From Elymus sibiricus (lineage: Eukaryota; Streptophyta; Magnoliopsida; Poales; Poaceae), in the NCBI GenBank assembly GCA_039707655.1, contig CM077667.1:158576642-158640641 (forward strand): a stretch of DNA of 64,000 nucleotides. Reading direction: 5' to 3'. Below, piece after piece: positions 22,140 to 34,220 of the stretch (its first letter is position 1; each line of letters starts with the position of its first letter). The notes below the pieces were generated by a model. The model made no database searches, had not been told where the DNA came from, and was given only the letters and a program-made list of their open reading frames with translations. The position numbers and the translations under genes are program-made.

Positions 22140-24027
22140 TGTTGGAAATATGCCCTAGAGGCAATAATAATTTAGTTATTATCATATTTCCTTGTTCATG
22201 ATAATCGTTTATTATCCATGCTATAATTGTATGGATTGGAAACTCAAATACATGTGTGGGTACATAGACAACACTGTGTCCCTAGTATGCCTCTAATAGA
22301 CTAGCTCGTTGATCAAAGATGGTCAAGGTTTCCTAGCCATAGACATGAGATGTCATTTGATAACGGGATCACATCATTAGGAGAATGATGTGATGGACAA
22401 GACCCAAACTATGAACGTAGCATATGATCGGGTCAGTTTATTGCTATCGTTTTCTGCATGTCAAGTATCTGTTCCTATGACCATGAGATCATGCAACTCA
22501 CTGACGCCGGAGGAATACCTTGTGTGTATCAAATGTTGCAACGTAACTGGGTGACTATAAAGATGCTCTACAGGTATCTCCGAGGGTGTCTGTTGAGTTG
22601 GCATGGATCAAGACTGGGATTTGTTACTCCGTGTGACGGAGAGGTATCTCAGGGCCCACTCGGTAATACAACATCACAACAAGCCTTGCAAGCAATGTGA
22701 CTAAAGTGTTAGCCACGGGATCTTGTATTACGGAACGAGTAAAGAGACTTGCCGGTAACGAGATTGAACTAGGTATAGAGATACCGACGATCGAATCTCG
22801 GGCAAGTAACATACCGAAGAACAAAGGGAACAGCATACGGGATTAACTGAATCCTTGACATAGAGGTTCAATTGATAAAGATCTTCGTAGAATATGTAGG
22901 AACCAATATGGGCATCCAGGTCCCGCTATTGGTTATTGACTGCAGAGGTGTCTCGGTCATGTCTACATAGTTCTCGAACCCGCAGGGTCTGCACACTTAA
23001 CGTTCGGTGATGTTTCGGTAGTATTGAGTTGTGTATGTTGGTGACCGAAGGTTGTTCGGAGTCCCGGATGTCACGAGGAGCTCCAAAATGGTCCGGAGGT
23101 AAAGATTGATATATAGTAAGTCCTGTTTTGGCCACCGGAAAAGTTTCGGGTATTTCTGGTAGTGTACCTGGAGTGCCAGAGGGCCATCGGGAGGGGCCAC
23201 CCACGCCGGGAGGCCACATGGGCCTGAGGGGGGGTGCACCAGCCCTTAGTGGGCTGGGCAAACCAGCCCCACAAGGCCAATGCGGCTAGGGGGTGGGAGA
23301 AGGAAAGTGATAAGATCAAATCCCTTTAAAATAGGAGATAAGAGGCATTACTTGGGAAGGAGGATTACTGTTCACGTGGTACTGTTCACGCGTGTATTGT
23401 TCACGCGTCTACTGTTCATGCGGCACTATTCCTCCTCCTCCAAGTTTCCTCCTCCTATAAATAGAGAGGGAGAGGGAGGGCAGAAAGACCCTGAAAAGGC
23501 CATGTTTCGCCTCTCTCTCCCTCTAGATCTATTTCTCCTCTAGATCGGTTTCGGTAGTGCTTGGCGAAGCCCTGCCGGAATAGCTCCACCACCACCGTCA
23601 CCACGCCGTCGTGCTGCCGGAGAAATCATCTACCTCTCCGCTCCCTCTTGCTGGATCAAGAAGGCGGAGATCGTCATCGAGTTGTACGTGTGCTGAACGC
23701 GGAGGTGCCGTCCGTTCGGCGCTAGATCGGAAGGACCGTGATCAGGATCGTGAGACGGTTCATGATTTGATCGCGGGACGAATCGTGATTGGATCGCGGA
23801 ATGGTTTGTGATTGGATCGCGGGACGGATCGTGATGGGATCGCTGGACGGCTAGCGATTTGGATCGCGAAGACGTTCGACTACACCAACCGCGTTTCTTA
23901 ACGCTTCCCGCTTAGCGATCTACAAGGGTATGTAGATCCACTCTCCCTCTCGTAGATGCTCATCACCATGGATAGATCTTGCATGTGCGTAGAAAATTTT
24001 TTGTTTCCCATGCAGCGTTCCCCAACA
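22140..24027 (+). repeat. 3' LTR of the Angela-like element
   Basis: Complete LTR of 1888 bp with ends TGTTGGAAAT and CCCCAACA. TATA box at 23456-23463 (TATAAATA). It lies against a minus-strand LTR fragment of another Copia element, so the Angela-like element probably inserted into that LTR. The left-hand target copy is lost. Confidence 0.92.
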
Positions 24028-24781
24028 ATTTTCGCTCAAAGTCCTCGAGGAATGGGTTGCTCTCAAATGACAAGTGTCAATTTCTCTCTCGGAGCAGCCA
24101 ACCATCTATTGGTTGAGGGGGCGGCTATTTATAGCCAGGGTGCAACCCGACATGATAAGACATAAATGCCCCCCAATGATATGACCGTTAGGTGGATAAA
24201 ATATCTGGACAACTGGCGCAAAGAACAGCAACGGTCGGAATTTGAACTGTCAAATTCCTCAGGGCTTATCATATTCCTCACTTGTAGGCAATTCACACTG
24301 GCAAAATCCTAACTCCTCAGTCAGACCAATATCCTCAGAGACCATAAGAACATCGTCTCTATCACTAAAGAACTTGACTGAACTGCAAGAGATTTCCAAA
24401 AGGCTTCACTCGAAGGATTGGGTTGTGTTGAGGTTTTTGAGTTGAGCATCAGATGGAAGTTTTTCCTTAGTTTTACCTCGGCCCCCTTTAACAGTACGGT
24501 GTTTCCTGTGACTCAAAGAAGGAAATGAAACAATAAAAACTAAAGTCTTCATGCTTCATAGTCCTCGTCAATATCTTCAAGGTTACACCGAATTCTTCAG
24601 CTTCAAAGTCTTCACCAAAGTCTTCAGCTGAAGACATTCATTTGTAGGGGTCGATATTCTTTGAATATACCAAACTCCTCATCGACTTATAGAACCTGTG
24701 TACACTCACAAACATATTAGTCCCTTAACCTATAAGTCTTCAATACACCAAAATCACTAAGGGGCACTAGATGCACTTACA
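24028..24781 (-). mobile_element. Copia-type LTR fragment (minus strand)
   Basis: Read on the minus strand it begins TGTAAGTGCATCTAGTGCCCC at 24781, the style of a SIRE/Maximus-type Triticeae LTR, and continues about 750 bp until cut by the Angela-like LTR. A box tatttatag at 24127-24135 lies on the plus strand. It interrupts the protease region of A2 exactly at 24782, so it represents an insertion into A2. Confidence 0.6.
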
Positions 24782-27700
24782 AATATCCTACTGATTTTCT
24801 AGTCCTTGGTTCCCCACAAGATGACTTTTGTCCCATTATCTTTGGTAGACCTTTCTTGAGCACCGTCAATGCTAAGATAGATTGTGAAAAACAAATTGTC
24901 GGTGTCAGTTTCGGTAATGTGTCTCATGAGTTTAATTTTTCCAAGTTTAGTATACAACCTCGTGATAAAGCGTTATCTAGTAAAGATGAAATAATTGGTC
25001 TTGCTTCTATTACTGTGCCTCCTACTGATCCATTAGAACAATATTTGCTCGACCATGAAAATGATATGCACTTGCGTGAGAGAAATGAAATAGATCAAAT
25101 TTTCTTCGAACAACAACCTCTCTTGAAACACAATTTGCCTATTGAAACCCTTGGAGGTCCTCCTCCACCTAAAGGTGATCCTGTGTTTGAATTGAAACAA
25201 TTGCCTGACACTTTGAAGTATGCTTATCTTGATGAGAAAAAGATATATCCTGTTATTATTAGTGCTAACCTATCAGAACATGAAGAAGAAAGATTATTAA
25301 AAGTTCTAAGGAAGCATCGGGATGCTATTGGATATACTCTTGATGATCTTAAGGGCATTAGTTCCACTCTATGTCAGCACAAGATCAATATGGAACCTGG
25401 TGCTAAACCCGTTGTTGATCATCAACGGCGATTGAATCCTAAGATGAAAGAAGTGGTAAGAACTGAAATATTAAAGCTTCTGGAAGCTGGTATAATCTAT
25501 CCCATAGATGATAGTAGATGGGTAAGTCCCGTTCATTCTGTCCCTAAGAAAGGAGGTATTACCGTTGTTCCCAATGATAAGAATGAACTCATTCCACAAA
25601 GAATTGTCATTGGCTATAGAATGGTAATTGATTTTAGAAAATTAAACAAAGCTACTAGAAAAGATCATTACCCTCTACCGTTCATTGATCAAATGCTAGA
25701 GAGACTATCTAAGCACACACACTTTTGTTTCTTAGATGGATATTATGGTTTCTCTCAAATACTTGTGTCACAATCTGATCAAGACAAAACTACCTTTACT
25801 TGCCCTTTTGGAACCTATGCTTATAGACGTATGCCCTTTGGTTTATGGAGTGCACCTGCTACCTTTCAAAGATGTATGACTGCTATATTCTTTGATTTTT
25901 GTGAAAAGATTGCGGAGGTTTTCATGGATGATTTTTCCATTTACGAAACTTCTTTTGATGATTGCTTAAGGAACCTTAATCGAGTTTTGCAGAGATGTGA
26001 ACAAACTAATCTCGTCTTGAATTGGGAGAAGTGCCACTTTATGGTTAATGAAGGCATTGTCTTGGGGCATAAAATATCTGAACGAGGTATTGAGGTGGAT
26101 AAAGCTAAAGTTGATGCAATTGAGAAAATGCCATGTCCTAAAGATATTAAAGGTATTCGAACTTTCCTTGGTCATGCTGGTTTTTATAGGAGGTTCATTA
26201 AAGACTTCTCTAAAATTTCTAGGCCTCTTACTAATCTTTTGCAAAATGATATTCCTTTTGTTTTTTAGGATGATTGTGTGGAAGCCTTTGAAACACTCAA
26301 GAAAGCCTTAACCTCTGCACCTATCGTTCAACCACCTGACTGGAACTTGCCTTTTGAAATTATGTGTGATGCTAGTGATTATGCTGTTGTCGCTGTCCTA
26401 TGACAAAGAGTTGATAAGAAATTAAATGTTATCCATTATGCTAGTAAAACTCTAGACACTGCCCAACAAAACTATGCTACTACTGAAAAAGAATTTTTAG
26501 CAGTTGTGTTTGCTTGTGATAAATTTAGATCCTATATTGTTGACTCCAAAGTTATTGTTCACACCAATCATGTTGCTATAAAATACCTTATGGAAAAGAA
26601 AGATGCTAAACCTAGACTCATTAGGTGGGTTCTCCTTCTTCAAGAATTTGACTTACACATCGTTGATAGGAAAGGAGCTGAGAACCCCGTAGCTGATAAC
26701 TTGTCTAGGTTAGAAAATATTCTTGATGACCCACTACCTATTGATGATAGTTTCCCTGACGAACAGCTAGCTGCAATAAGTGTCTCACAAAACACACCTT
26801 GGTATGCTGATTATGCTAATTATATTGTCACTAAATATATACCACCTAGCTTTACTTATCAACAAAAGAGAAAAAAAATTCCATGACTTGAGACATTACT
26901 TTTGGGATGACCCGCATCTTTATAAAGAAGGGGTAGATGGTATTATTAGACGTTGTGTACCTGAGCATGAACAGGAACAAATCCTACGGAAATGCCATTC
27001 CGAAGCTTATGGAGGACATCATGCGGGAGATAGAACTGCTCATAAGTTATTGCAATCTGGTTTTTATTGGCCTACACTCTTCAAGGATGCCCGTAAGTTT
27101 GTCTTGTCTTGTGATGAATGTCAAAGAATTGGTAATATCGGTCAGCGTCAGGAAATGCCTATGAATTATTCACTTGTTGTTGAACCATTTGACGTTTGGG
27201 GTTTTGATTATATGGGGCCTTTTTTTCCTCCAATGGGTACACTCATATTTTGGTTGCGGTTGATTATGTCACTAAGTGGGTAGAAGCTATTCCAACTAGT
27301 AGTGCCGATCACCACACCTCCATTAAAATGCTTAAAGAGGTTATCTTCCCGAGGTTTGGAGTCCCTAGATATTTAATGACCGATGGTGGTTCACACTTTA
27401 TTCATGGTGCTTTCCGTAAGATGCTTGGTAAATATGCCGTTAACCATAGAATTTCATCACCCTATCATCCTCAATCTAGTGGTCAAGTTGAACTTAGCAA
27501 TAGAGAAATAAATTTAATATTACAAAAAACTGTCAATAGGTCTCGTAAGAATTGGTCTAAGAAATTAGATGATGCACTTTGGGCCTATAGAACAGCTTAT
27601 AAAAATCCTATGGGTATGTCTCCATATAAAATGGTATATGGGAAAGCTCGTCATTTTCCTTTAGAACTAGAACACAAAGCATTTTGGGCAATTAAAGAAC

Positions 27701-28146
27701 TCAACTATGATTTCAAACTTGCCGGTGAAAAGAAGCTATTTGACATTAGCTCACTAGATGAATGGAGAACCCAAGCCTATGAAAATGCCAAGCTATTCAA
27801 AGAGAAAGTAAAAAGATGGCATGAAAAAAGAATCCAAAAGCGGGAATTCAAAATAGGAGATTATGTTCTTTTGTTCAACTCTCGTTTAAGATTTTTTGCA
27901 GGAAAGCTTCTTTCAAAATGGGAAGGAGCATATATTATCGAAAAGGTTTATCGTTCTGGAGCTATCAAGATTAATAACGCTGAAGGTACTAACCCGAAGG
28001 TGGTCAATGGGCAAAGAATTAAGCATTATATCTCAGGTACGCCTATTAACGTTGAAAGCAATGTTATCCAAACCATGACACCGAAGGAACACATAAAAGA
28101 AACCTTCCGGAACACTCCAGATTATTTAAAAATAGGAGGTACGTGA
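24782..28146 (+). pseudogene. Protease (end)-RT-RNase H-integrase polyprotein of A2
   Basis: The reading begins in the end of the aspartic protease (IIFGRPFLST, 24832-24861). RT follows, with DGYYGFSQI near 25735 and the catalytic FMDDFSIY at 25921-25944. RNase H follows (MCDASDYA near 26365, then [14 protein letters not shown], then [10 protein letters not shown]). Integrase has a zinc finger (HHAGDRTAHKLL ... CDECQRIG, 27020-27136), the core Asp segments WGFDYMGPF and MTDGGSHF, NREINLIL for the Glu, and a basic C-terminal tail. Breaks: stops at 26266 and 26401, a frame change near 26875 in an A-run, and a compensating one near 27235. Otherwise it is nearly full length. Confidence 0.93.
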
Positions 28147-28179
28147 TACGGTAAGTAAACGGACTCCGAAAAATCCGCA

Positions 28180-28390
28180 AAAATATTTTTTATCAGTTTT
28201 GGAATATTTTAGAATTTTGGAAATAAAAAATTAAACCGGAAGGTGATCGAGGTGAGCACGATACACCAGTGCGCGCCAGGCACCCCTGGGCGCGCCCTGG
28301 TGGGTGGTGCCCACCTCGGATGCCTTCCCGACTCCGTTTTCCTTCCAAATACTTGTTTCACAAGAATAAAAATTCTCTATATATACCCCC
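28180..28390 (+). promoter_or_regulatory. LTR-promoter-like segment inside A2
   Basis: The stretch 28254-28320 (gcacgatacaccagtgcgcg ... gggtggtgcccacctcgg) closely resembles the core upstream of TATA in the A1 LTR (11197-11258: gcacgatacacgagggcgtg ... gggttgtgcccacctcgtgg). A TATA-like box lies at 28377-28386 (CTATATATAC). A pyrimidine-rich acceptor ending gacag at 28452-28456 then precedes the ATG of the next ORF. Promoter function is inferred from this resemblance. Confidence 0.5.
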
Positions 28391-28465
28391 GACTGTTTTG
28401 ACGGCCGCATCAAAGAAAAATCCTCTGTTCTTGTTTCTTATTGTTTCCCTGACAGATCTGAAAAT

Positions 28466-28879
28466 ATGTCGTCTCAAGATTCGGAAGGAGAGAGCCATGT
28501 TCATCCCTATGTTCCAGACCCGAAGATCTTTAGGGAAATTTACCCCTATCTATGGACCTCGGAGGAGGAAGAAGATGCTACCATGCAGGAAACAAAAGAT
28601 GACAGCTCTGAGGAAGAGGATGATCTATTGCCTCAACCTGGAGATATGCATGTGGAATTCAAGAAATCAAGCCTCCCTAGAAGATACAAACCTAAGGTCC
28701 AATTTATCCCGTCTCGTTTTCTGCAGGAAAGCAAGAATGCCCTATGCCAAAGGATATTAAAGCTTGAGTTGGAGAATGATGGCCTAAGGGAGGAAAACTT
28801 TATGCTTAAATATAAGTTGAAGAAGAAGGCCTCATCAATACCTCCACCTTCTTCATCACCACAACCAAAGGAGACTTGA
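28466..28879 (+). CDS. 137-aa ORF downstream of A2 pol, unknown function
   Basis: Open from ATG at 28466 to TGA at 28877. The first half is acidic (EEEEDAT, SSEEEDD around residues 32-55). The second half is basic, with a predicted coiled coil (QRILKLELENDGLREENFMLKYKLKKK, residues about 94-120) and a Ser/Pro tail. No transmembrane segment is seen, so it does not look like an envelope protein. Its position between integrase and the 3' LTR is that of the extra ORF of Athila-type elements. It is intact although pol is broken. Expression is unproven; a promoter-like block and splice acceptor lie upstream. Confidence 0.55.
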   Translation: MSSQDSEGESHVHPYVPDPKIFREIYPYLWTSEEEEDATMQETKDDSSEEEDDLLPQPGDMHVEFKKSSLPRRYKPKVQFIPSRFLQESKNALCQRILKLELENDGLREENFMLKYKLKKKASSIPPPSSSPQPKET

Positions 28880-30462
28880 ACTCACGGGTATGGGCACTCC
28901 CCTTGGCTTGAGCCAAGCTTGGGGGAGGTGCCCCGGTATCGTATCACCACCACTTTTATTCACCTTTACCTATTTTAGTTTGATCTTTAGTTTCCCTTTG
29001 CTTTAGTTGAATAAAAGTTTAGTATGATCTATTTTCGTGTGTTAGTTTCGTGGCCTATCTATCTATGTAATCGAGTGAAAGTTATATAATAAAGTTTAGT
29101 TTGAGTTTTTACCTCTCTACTTTCTTGTTGCAATCAAATAAAGGAAAAGAAACAAATGAAAAGAATCATATGCTAATCTTATGGTGAGTAATGACATCAC
29201 ATAAAGAAAAGTATAAGTAGTAAAATTTATGGGAGATTGACAAACATAGCATTGGTCAATGATGCAATTCATGAAAGAATTAATTAGGGAAGAGAAGATT
29301 CACATGCAAATACACTAACTTGGACATCTTTTATGATTGTGAGCCCCCATCAAATATTATATGTCAAAACTGTTGACGTTGGACAAGGAAGACAATGTAA
29401 TGATTTATGTTTGTTCATATCCACATATAAGTTATATTGTCATAGATTCTTTAACATGTTGTGCTTGCCCAATATCTTTACTAGCCAAAAATCCCGCACT
29501 AAGTAGAAATACTATGTATGCATCCAAAAACCCAAACCAAACTCTTTCTTTGAGTGTCCACCATACCTACCTATGGATCGAGAAAGATCCTTCAAGTAAG
29601 TTGTCATCGGTGCAACAAGGCAATAAAAATTGCTTCTAAAAGTGTTTTGATCAATTAGTGTAAGAGAAAATTGAGCGTTATACGAAATTATGATGGCAAA
29701 GTAATAAAAGCGACGGACTGCATAATAAAGGTTGCTATCATAGGGGGCAATATAGCGTGACGTTCTTTTACATTAAGGGATTGGGCATACAAACCAATAA
29801 GCGCATGACAACCTCTGCTTCCCTCTGCGAAGGGCCTATCTTCTACTTTTACGCACTTACTTTTATGCAAGAGTCAAAGTATTCCTCCCTATTCCTTTTA
29901 CCTTTTTTTTTTGCAAGCATCATGTGGTGAGGAAAGATCTAGGCACATATATCCAGTTGGATATGGGTGAGCATGAGTTATTATTGTTGACATCACCCTT
30001 GAGGTGAGTGAGTTGGGAGGCGAAAATATAAGCCCCTATCTTCCTACGTGTCCGGTTGAAACTTTTTGTTCATGGGTATGCCATGAGCGTTAGCAATCAT
30101 AGAAGACTAAATGATGGTTGAGTATGTGGACTTGCCAAAAGGCTCCTACATGAGACCCTCCCTGAAAATATGATGAATTGTAGTTGCAAAGTTGACTAAG
30201 AACATAGTTTGTTGGTTCCCAATAAGGTTTACGCTTCATACTTCTATGTTGTGATGAATTATTACTTGTTCATGAGAAGCCTTATGATAAAAATGTATTG
30301 AAATAAGTTCTTATGTTAGAGTTTTTTGTTGCTATGTTAATAAGCATGATGCTTCTATGTCCGTATTTTGTTTTTATCGACACCTCTCTCTCAAACCATG
30401 TGGACATGCTTTTCGATATCGGCTTTCGCTTGAGGACAAGCGAGGTCTAAGCTTGGGGGAGT
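28880..30462 (+). other. Noncoding 3' internal region of A2
   Basis: AT-rich and without convincing ORFs. A polypurine-like tract (AAGCTTGGGGGAGG, 28913-28926) just after the 137-aa ORF duplicates the real tract at 30449-30461. The block near 29819 (ccctctgcgaaggg) is shared with A1. Confidence 0.6.
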
Positions 30463-31982
30463 TGATACATCCATTTTGCATCATGATTTCCTACTATTAT
30501 TTACTTTGTTTTGTTGAATAATAATGCTTTGGGGAGTGATTCTAATGCCTTTTCTCTCATAATATGCAAGGCTCACACAAGGAGGGAGAATACCGGCAGT
30601 TGGAATTCTGGACCCAAGAAAAGCACGTCAGAGATACCTATTCTGCACAACTCCAATGAAGCTGAAATTTTACGGAGATTATTTTTGTATTTAATAAAAA
30701 TTACTGGAGCTGAAAACCACCGGAGGGGGCCTCCCAGGTGGGCACAACCCACCAGGGCATGCCAGGCCCTCCTGGGCGCGCCCTGATGGGTTGTGCTCAG
30801 CTTGGGCCACCTCCGGTGCCCATCTTCTGGTATAAGGTCACTTTTGACCTAGAAAAAATCAGAGGAAGACTTTCGGGATGAAGCGCCGCCGCCTCGAGGC
30901 GGAACTTGGGCAGGAGCACTTTTGCCCTCCGACGGAGCGATTCCGCCGGGGGAACTTCCCTCCCAGAGGGGGGAATCGAAGCCATCGTCATCACCAACAC
31001 CCCTCTCATCTTTGGGAGGCCAATCTTCATCAACATCTTCAACAGCACCATCTCCTCTCAAACCCTATTTCATCTCTTGTGTTCAATCTTTGTACCGGAA
31101 CCTCAGATTGGTACCTGTGGGTGACTAGTAGTGTTGATTACCTTGCGTAGTTGATTACTATATGGTTTATTTGGTGGAAGATTATATGTTCAGATCCATT
31201 ATGCTATTCAATACTCCTCTGATCTTGAACATGATTATTATTTGTGAGTAGTTACCTTTGTTCTTGAGGTCACGGGAGAAGTCATGTTGCGAGTAATCAT
31301 GTGAATTTGATATGTGTTCGATATTTTGATGATATGTATGTTGTGATTCCCTTAGTGGTGTCATGTGAACGTCGACTACATGACACTTCACCATTCATGG
31401 GCCTAAGGGAATGCATTGTGGAGTAGTTATTAGATGATGGGTTGCTAGAGTGACAGAAGCTTAAACCCTAGTTTATGCGCTACTTCGTAAGCGGCTGATT
31501 TGGATCCACATGTTTAATGCTATGGTTAGACTTTGTCTTAATACTTTTCTCATAGTTGCGGATGCTTGCGAGGGGGTTAATCATAAGTAGGTTGCTAGTT
31601 CAAGTAAGAGCAGCACCTTAGCACCGGTCCACCCACATATCAAATTATCAAAGTAGCGAACACGAATCAAACCAACATGATAAAAGTGACTAGACGGAAT
31701 TCCCGTGTACCCTCAAGAACACTTTGCCTATTACTAGTGATTGTTCTGGCCTATCCTTTGCCTCAAAAGGATTGGGCTACCTTGCTGCACCTTGTTTACT
31801 GTTACCGTTACTTGTTCGCTATCAATTATCTTGCTATCAAACTATCTGTTACCTACAATTTCAGTGCTTGCAAAAATTACCTTGCTGAAAACCGCTTGTC
31901 ATTTCCTTCTGCTCCTCGTTGGGTTCGACACTCTTACTTATCGAAAGGACTACGATTGATCCCCTATACTTGTGGGTCATCA
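30463..31982 (+). repeat. 3' LTR of A2
   Basis: 1520 bp, start TGATACATCCATTTTGCATC, end CCTATACTTGTGGGTCATCA. A TATA-like box TATAAGG is at 30831-30837, preceded by the GC-rich promoter motif (gggcgcgccctgatgggttg, near 30774). GC-rich transcribed sequence follows (30880-31030). Confidence 0.9.
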
Positions 31983-32584
31983 TTTGTCTACATCATGTCA
32001 TCGTTCTCCATGCATTACTCTGTTTTTCATGAACTTAATACATAGAGAGGCAAGCATAGAAGCGCTCTTGAAGTGGAGTAATAGTAATAGGTGCAGGCAG
32101 GAGTTGGCCTATTTGTCTTGGACGTCATGACTATATACACGTGATCATTGCCGTGAATATCTCATAACTATGCGCTTTTCTATCAATTGCGCAATAGTAA
32201 TTTATTTCCCCACCGTATGCTTATTTTCATGAGAGATGCCGCTAGGGAAAACTATGCCCCCGGGTCTATTCATCTATATATTTATAAACACTACAATACC
32301 TTGCTGACTTTATTTACCTTTTATTTTATTTTGCAATTTACAATTATCTACTATTATCTACACACTTCACTTGCTTGCAAATAACGAGATCAAGGGGATT
32401 GACAACCCTCTTGCCCGCGTTGGGTGCAAGTTGTTTGCTCTTTTGTGTGCAGCCGCTGAAGACGGTTGTTGATTGATATTCCTATTGGTTCGATAAACCT
32501 TGGTTTCATAACTGAGGGAAATACTTACCCGTATTGTGCTGCAATTACCCGTTCCTCTTCATGGAAAACCCAATGCAGATCACA
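31983..32584 (+). repeat. 5' LTR remnant of A3
   Basis: Nearly identical to 59008-59610, from TTTGTCTACATC to CAGATCACA. The left part of the LTR was displaced by A2, whose 3' LTR abuts at 31982. The intact LTR reads actttgtctac at this point, which is compatible with a TTTGT target site for A2. Confidence 0.9.
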
Positions 32585-32602
32585 TGTATGAGGAAGGATT
32601 TC

Positions 32603-32620
32603 TGGCGCCGTTGCCGGGGA
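32603..32620 (+). other. Primer-binding site of A3
   Basis: TGGCGCCGTTGCCGGGGA is complementary to the 3' end expected of tRNA-Asp, a common primer for Athila-type elements. It lies 18 bp after the LTR end, so a short spacer separates LTR and PBS. Confidence 0.85.
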
Positions 32621-32812
32621 ATATCATCGCCAACTATCAAGTAACTTCAAAAAAATTATCATTCACTTGTTATTGTTTTTATTTTATGTTATATTTAGTT
32701 TGCTTCATAAAAATCAAAAACACAAAAATATTTATCTTTGCTTGTTACTAGTTTACTTCTTTGCTTTCTAGTTTGCTTGTCTTGCTTGTTTCGTTTGCCT
32801 GAAGTTGTTACC

Positions 32813-33503
32813 ATGGCTGGTTTTTATTATTGAAAAGGATGATGGAAGTAGTATCCCAAAAGAAGAAACTCCCCCACGGCGAGACATAAAAGTTTTTGTC
32901 GCGGGGAAGGGGAATATCATAGGGAAAAACATTATTCAAGAATTCTTTAACTGTACGAGTACTTTGGCTTGCAAGGATACTCCAATCCTTAAAAGAACTA
33001 AAAGCTATGCCAATGCTATTTCCGCTCTTGTGCTTAAGCTTGAAAGAAGATTTATGCGTTCTCATCCCATTTTGCAAAGACTTTTCTATGAGTTACCAGT
33101 CATAAAAGGCCCTAGAGCCAAAAAGATGGCCACTCTCGTTCTCATGCATGAATTTGACTATATAGTACAAGAGGCTAGGGATATTTTTGAACACTATAAT
33201 ATGAGTTGTGAACATCCTGTGATAGATGAAATTTTGTATAATGAGGACTATATGATGAGGTATGTGTTTCGTGATAACCATACTTGTGATGAAAATACTA
33301 GTAAAGAAGTTCCTCCTATTCATATTATCCGAAAAGTCTTCAGTGCTATCAATAAACAATACTCTTGGATAGTAAGAGAAAACACGAAAGGCTTTAAAGA
33401 AAGTAGTATTAAGAATGCCAAGATATTACTTGATGATGTGTTTCCAATTGTATTTGAAAATCTTGCCCCGCAAGAGGAGAATATTAAGGATGATGTCACT
33501 TGA
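32813..33503 (+). pseudogene. ORF of A3, unknown function (early frameshift)
   Basis: The best initiation codon is the ATG in ccatggctgg at 32813, which falls out of frame within about 20 bases. The rest is open for more than 210 codons to TGA at 33501. The protein is mixed alpha-helical and basic, with a segment LVLKLERRFMRSHPILQRLF (residues about 75-95) and no zinc knuckle, protease or polymerase motif. It takes the gag position after the PBS but shows no recognisable capsid motif. The single frame change near 32830 makes this copy doubtful as a gene. Confidence 0.5.
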
Positions 33504-34220
33504 AACTATGCATTATGCCTAGCTAGGGGCATAAAACAATAGCGCTTGTTGGGAGGCAACCCAATAGTTATCCTTATTTTGCTTTTTTACTTTCTGTTTT
33601 GGTGTGATGAAATGATTATTTCCTCTGTAATGATTGTGTTTTTATGTTTTAATTAGTGTTTGTGCCAAGTAAAGCCTTTGGGATGACCCACAAGATGAGT
33701 AGAATTGATACGGTGCAAAAACAGAAACTTTAACATCTAGTGCAGAATTTCTCTGATTTTACTGGAATGTATTTTTGATCTGAATTTTTTACACAGTATT
33801 GCTATACAGATTTTTGAGGTTGTACTAATTTTTTGGAATTTTTAGAGTTACATAAGTATAGGTTCTTTATAGATCTTTACAGACTGCTTTGTTTTAGACA
33901 GATTCTATTTTTGCTTGCATAGTTTGCTTGTTTTGATGATGCTATGGATTGTATCGGGGGGTATAAGCCATGGAGAAGTTAGAATACAATATCTATTATG
34001 CAATAATGAAATATAAATCAATTTATAACAGTATCTAAAGTATTTGAAATGTTGCTTATACTAACGGAACTCACGAAGTTTAGTTGAGTTTTGTGTGATT
34101 GAAGTTTTCAAGTTTTGGGTGTTATCACGATGGATGAAGGAATAAGGAGCATCAAGAGCCTAAGTTTGGGGATGACCATGGCACCCAAGGTAATATTCTA
34201 GGAAGACTCAAGCGTCTAAG
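33504..34220 (+). other. Noncoding internal sequence of A3, left part
   Basis: AT-rich, no supported ORF. It ends at the target duplicate CTAAG (34216-34220) of the Copia insertion. The other half of the region resumes at 55943. Confidence 0.7.

Larger units (their letters stand above)
16785..24027 (+). mobile_element. Copia element of the BARE-1/WIS/Angela type, decayed
   Basis: Partial 5' LTR (16785-17737), gag, integrase, RT and RNase H relics, a purine-rich tract (agtgggagac) and a full 3' LTR (22140-24027). The LTR start TGTTGGAAATATGCCCTAGA and end TTCCCCAACA are the familiar ends of this very abundant Triticeae family. Orientation is plus. Many stops, frameshifts and internal deletions show it is inactive. 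Confidence 0.9.
24782..31982 (+). mobile_element. Athila-like Ty3/gypsy element A2 with pol
   Basis: Starts inside the protease domain, runs through RT, RNase H and integrase (to 28146), then a promoter-like segment, a 137-aa ORF (28466-28879), about 1.6 kb of noncoding DNA, the tract AAGCTTGGGGGAG (30449-30461) and a 3' LTR (30463-31982). The upstream gag and 5' LTR are absent. The element ends against the LTR of A3, with TTTGT following as a possible target duplicate. Confidence 0.85.

Noticed and set aside
32813..33503. Envelope-like gene in A3
   Set aside because: No signal peptide or transmembrane segment, and the ORF follows the PBS directly, which is the gag position.
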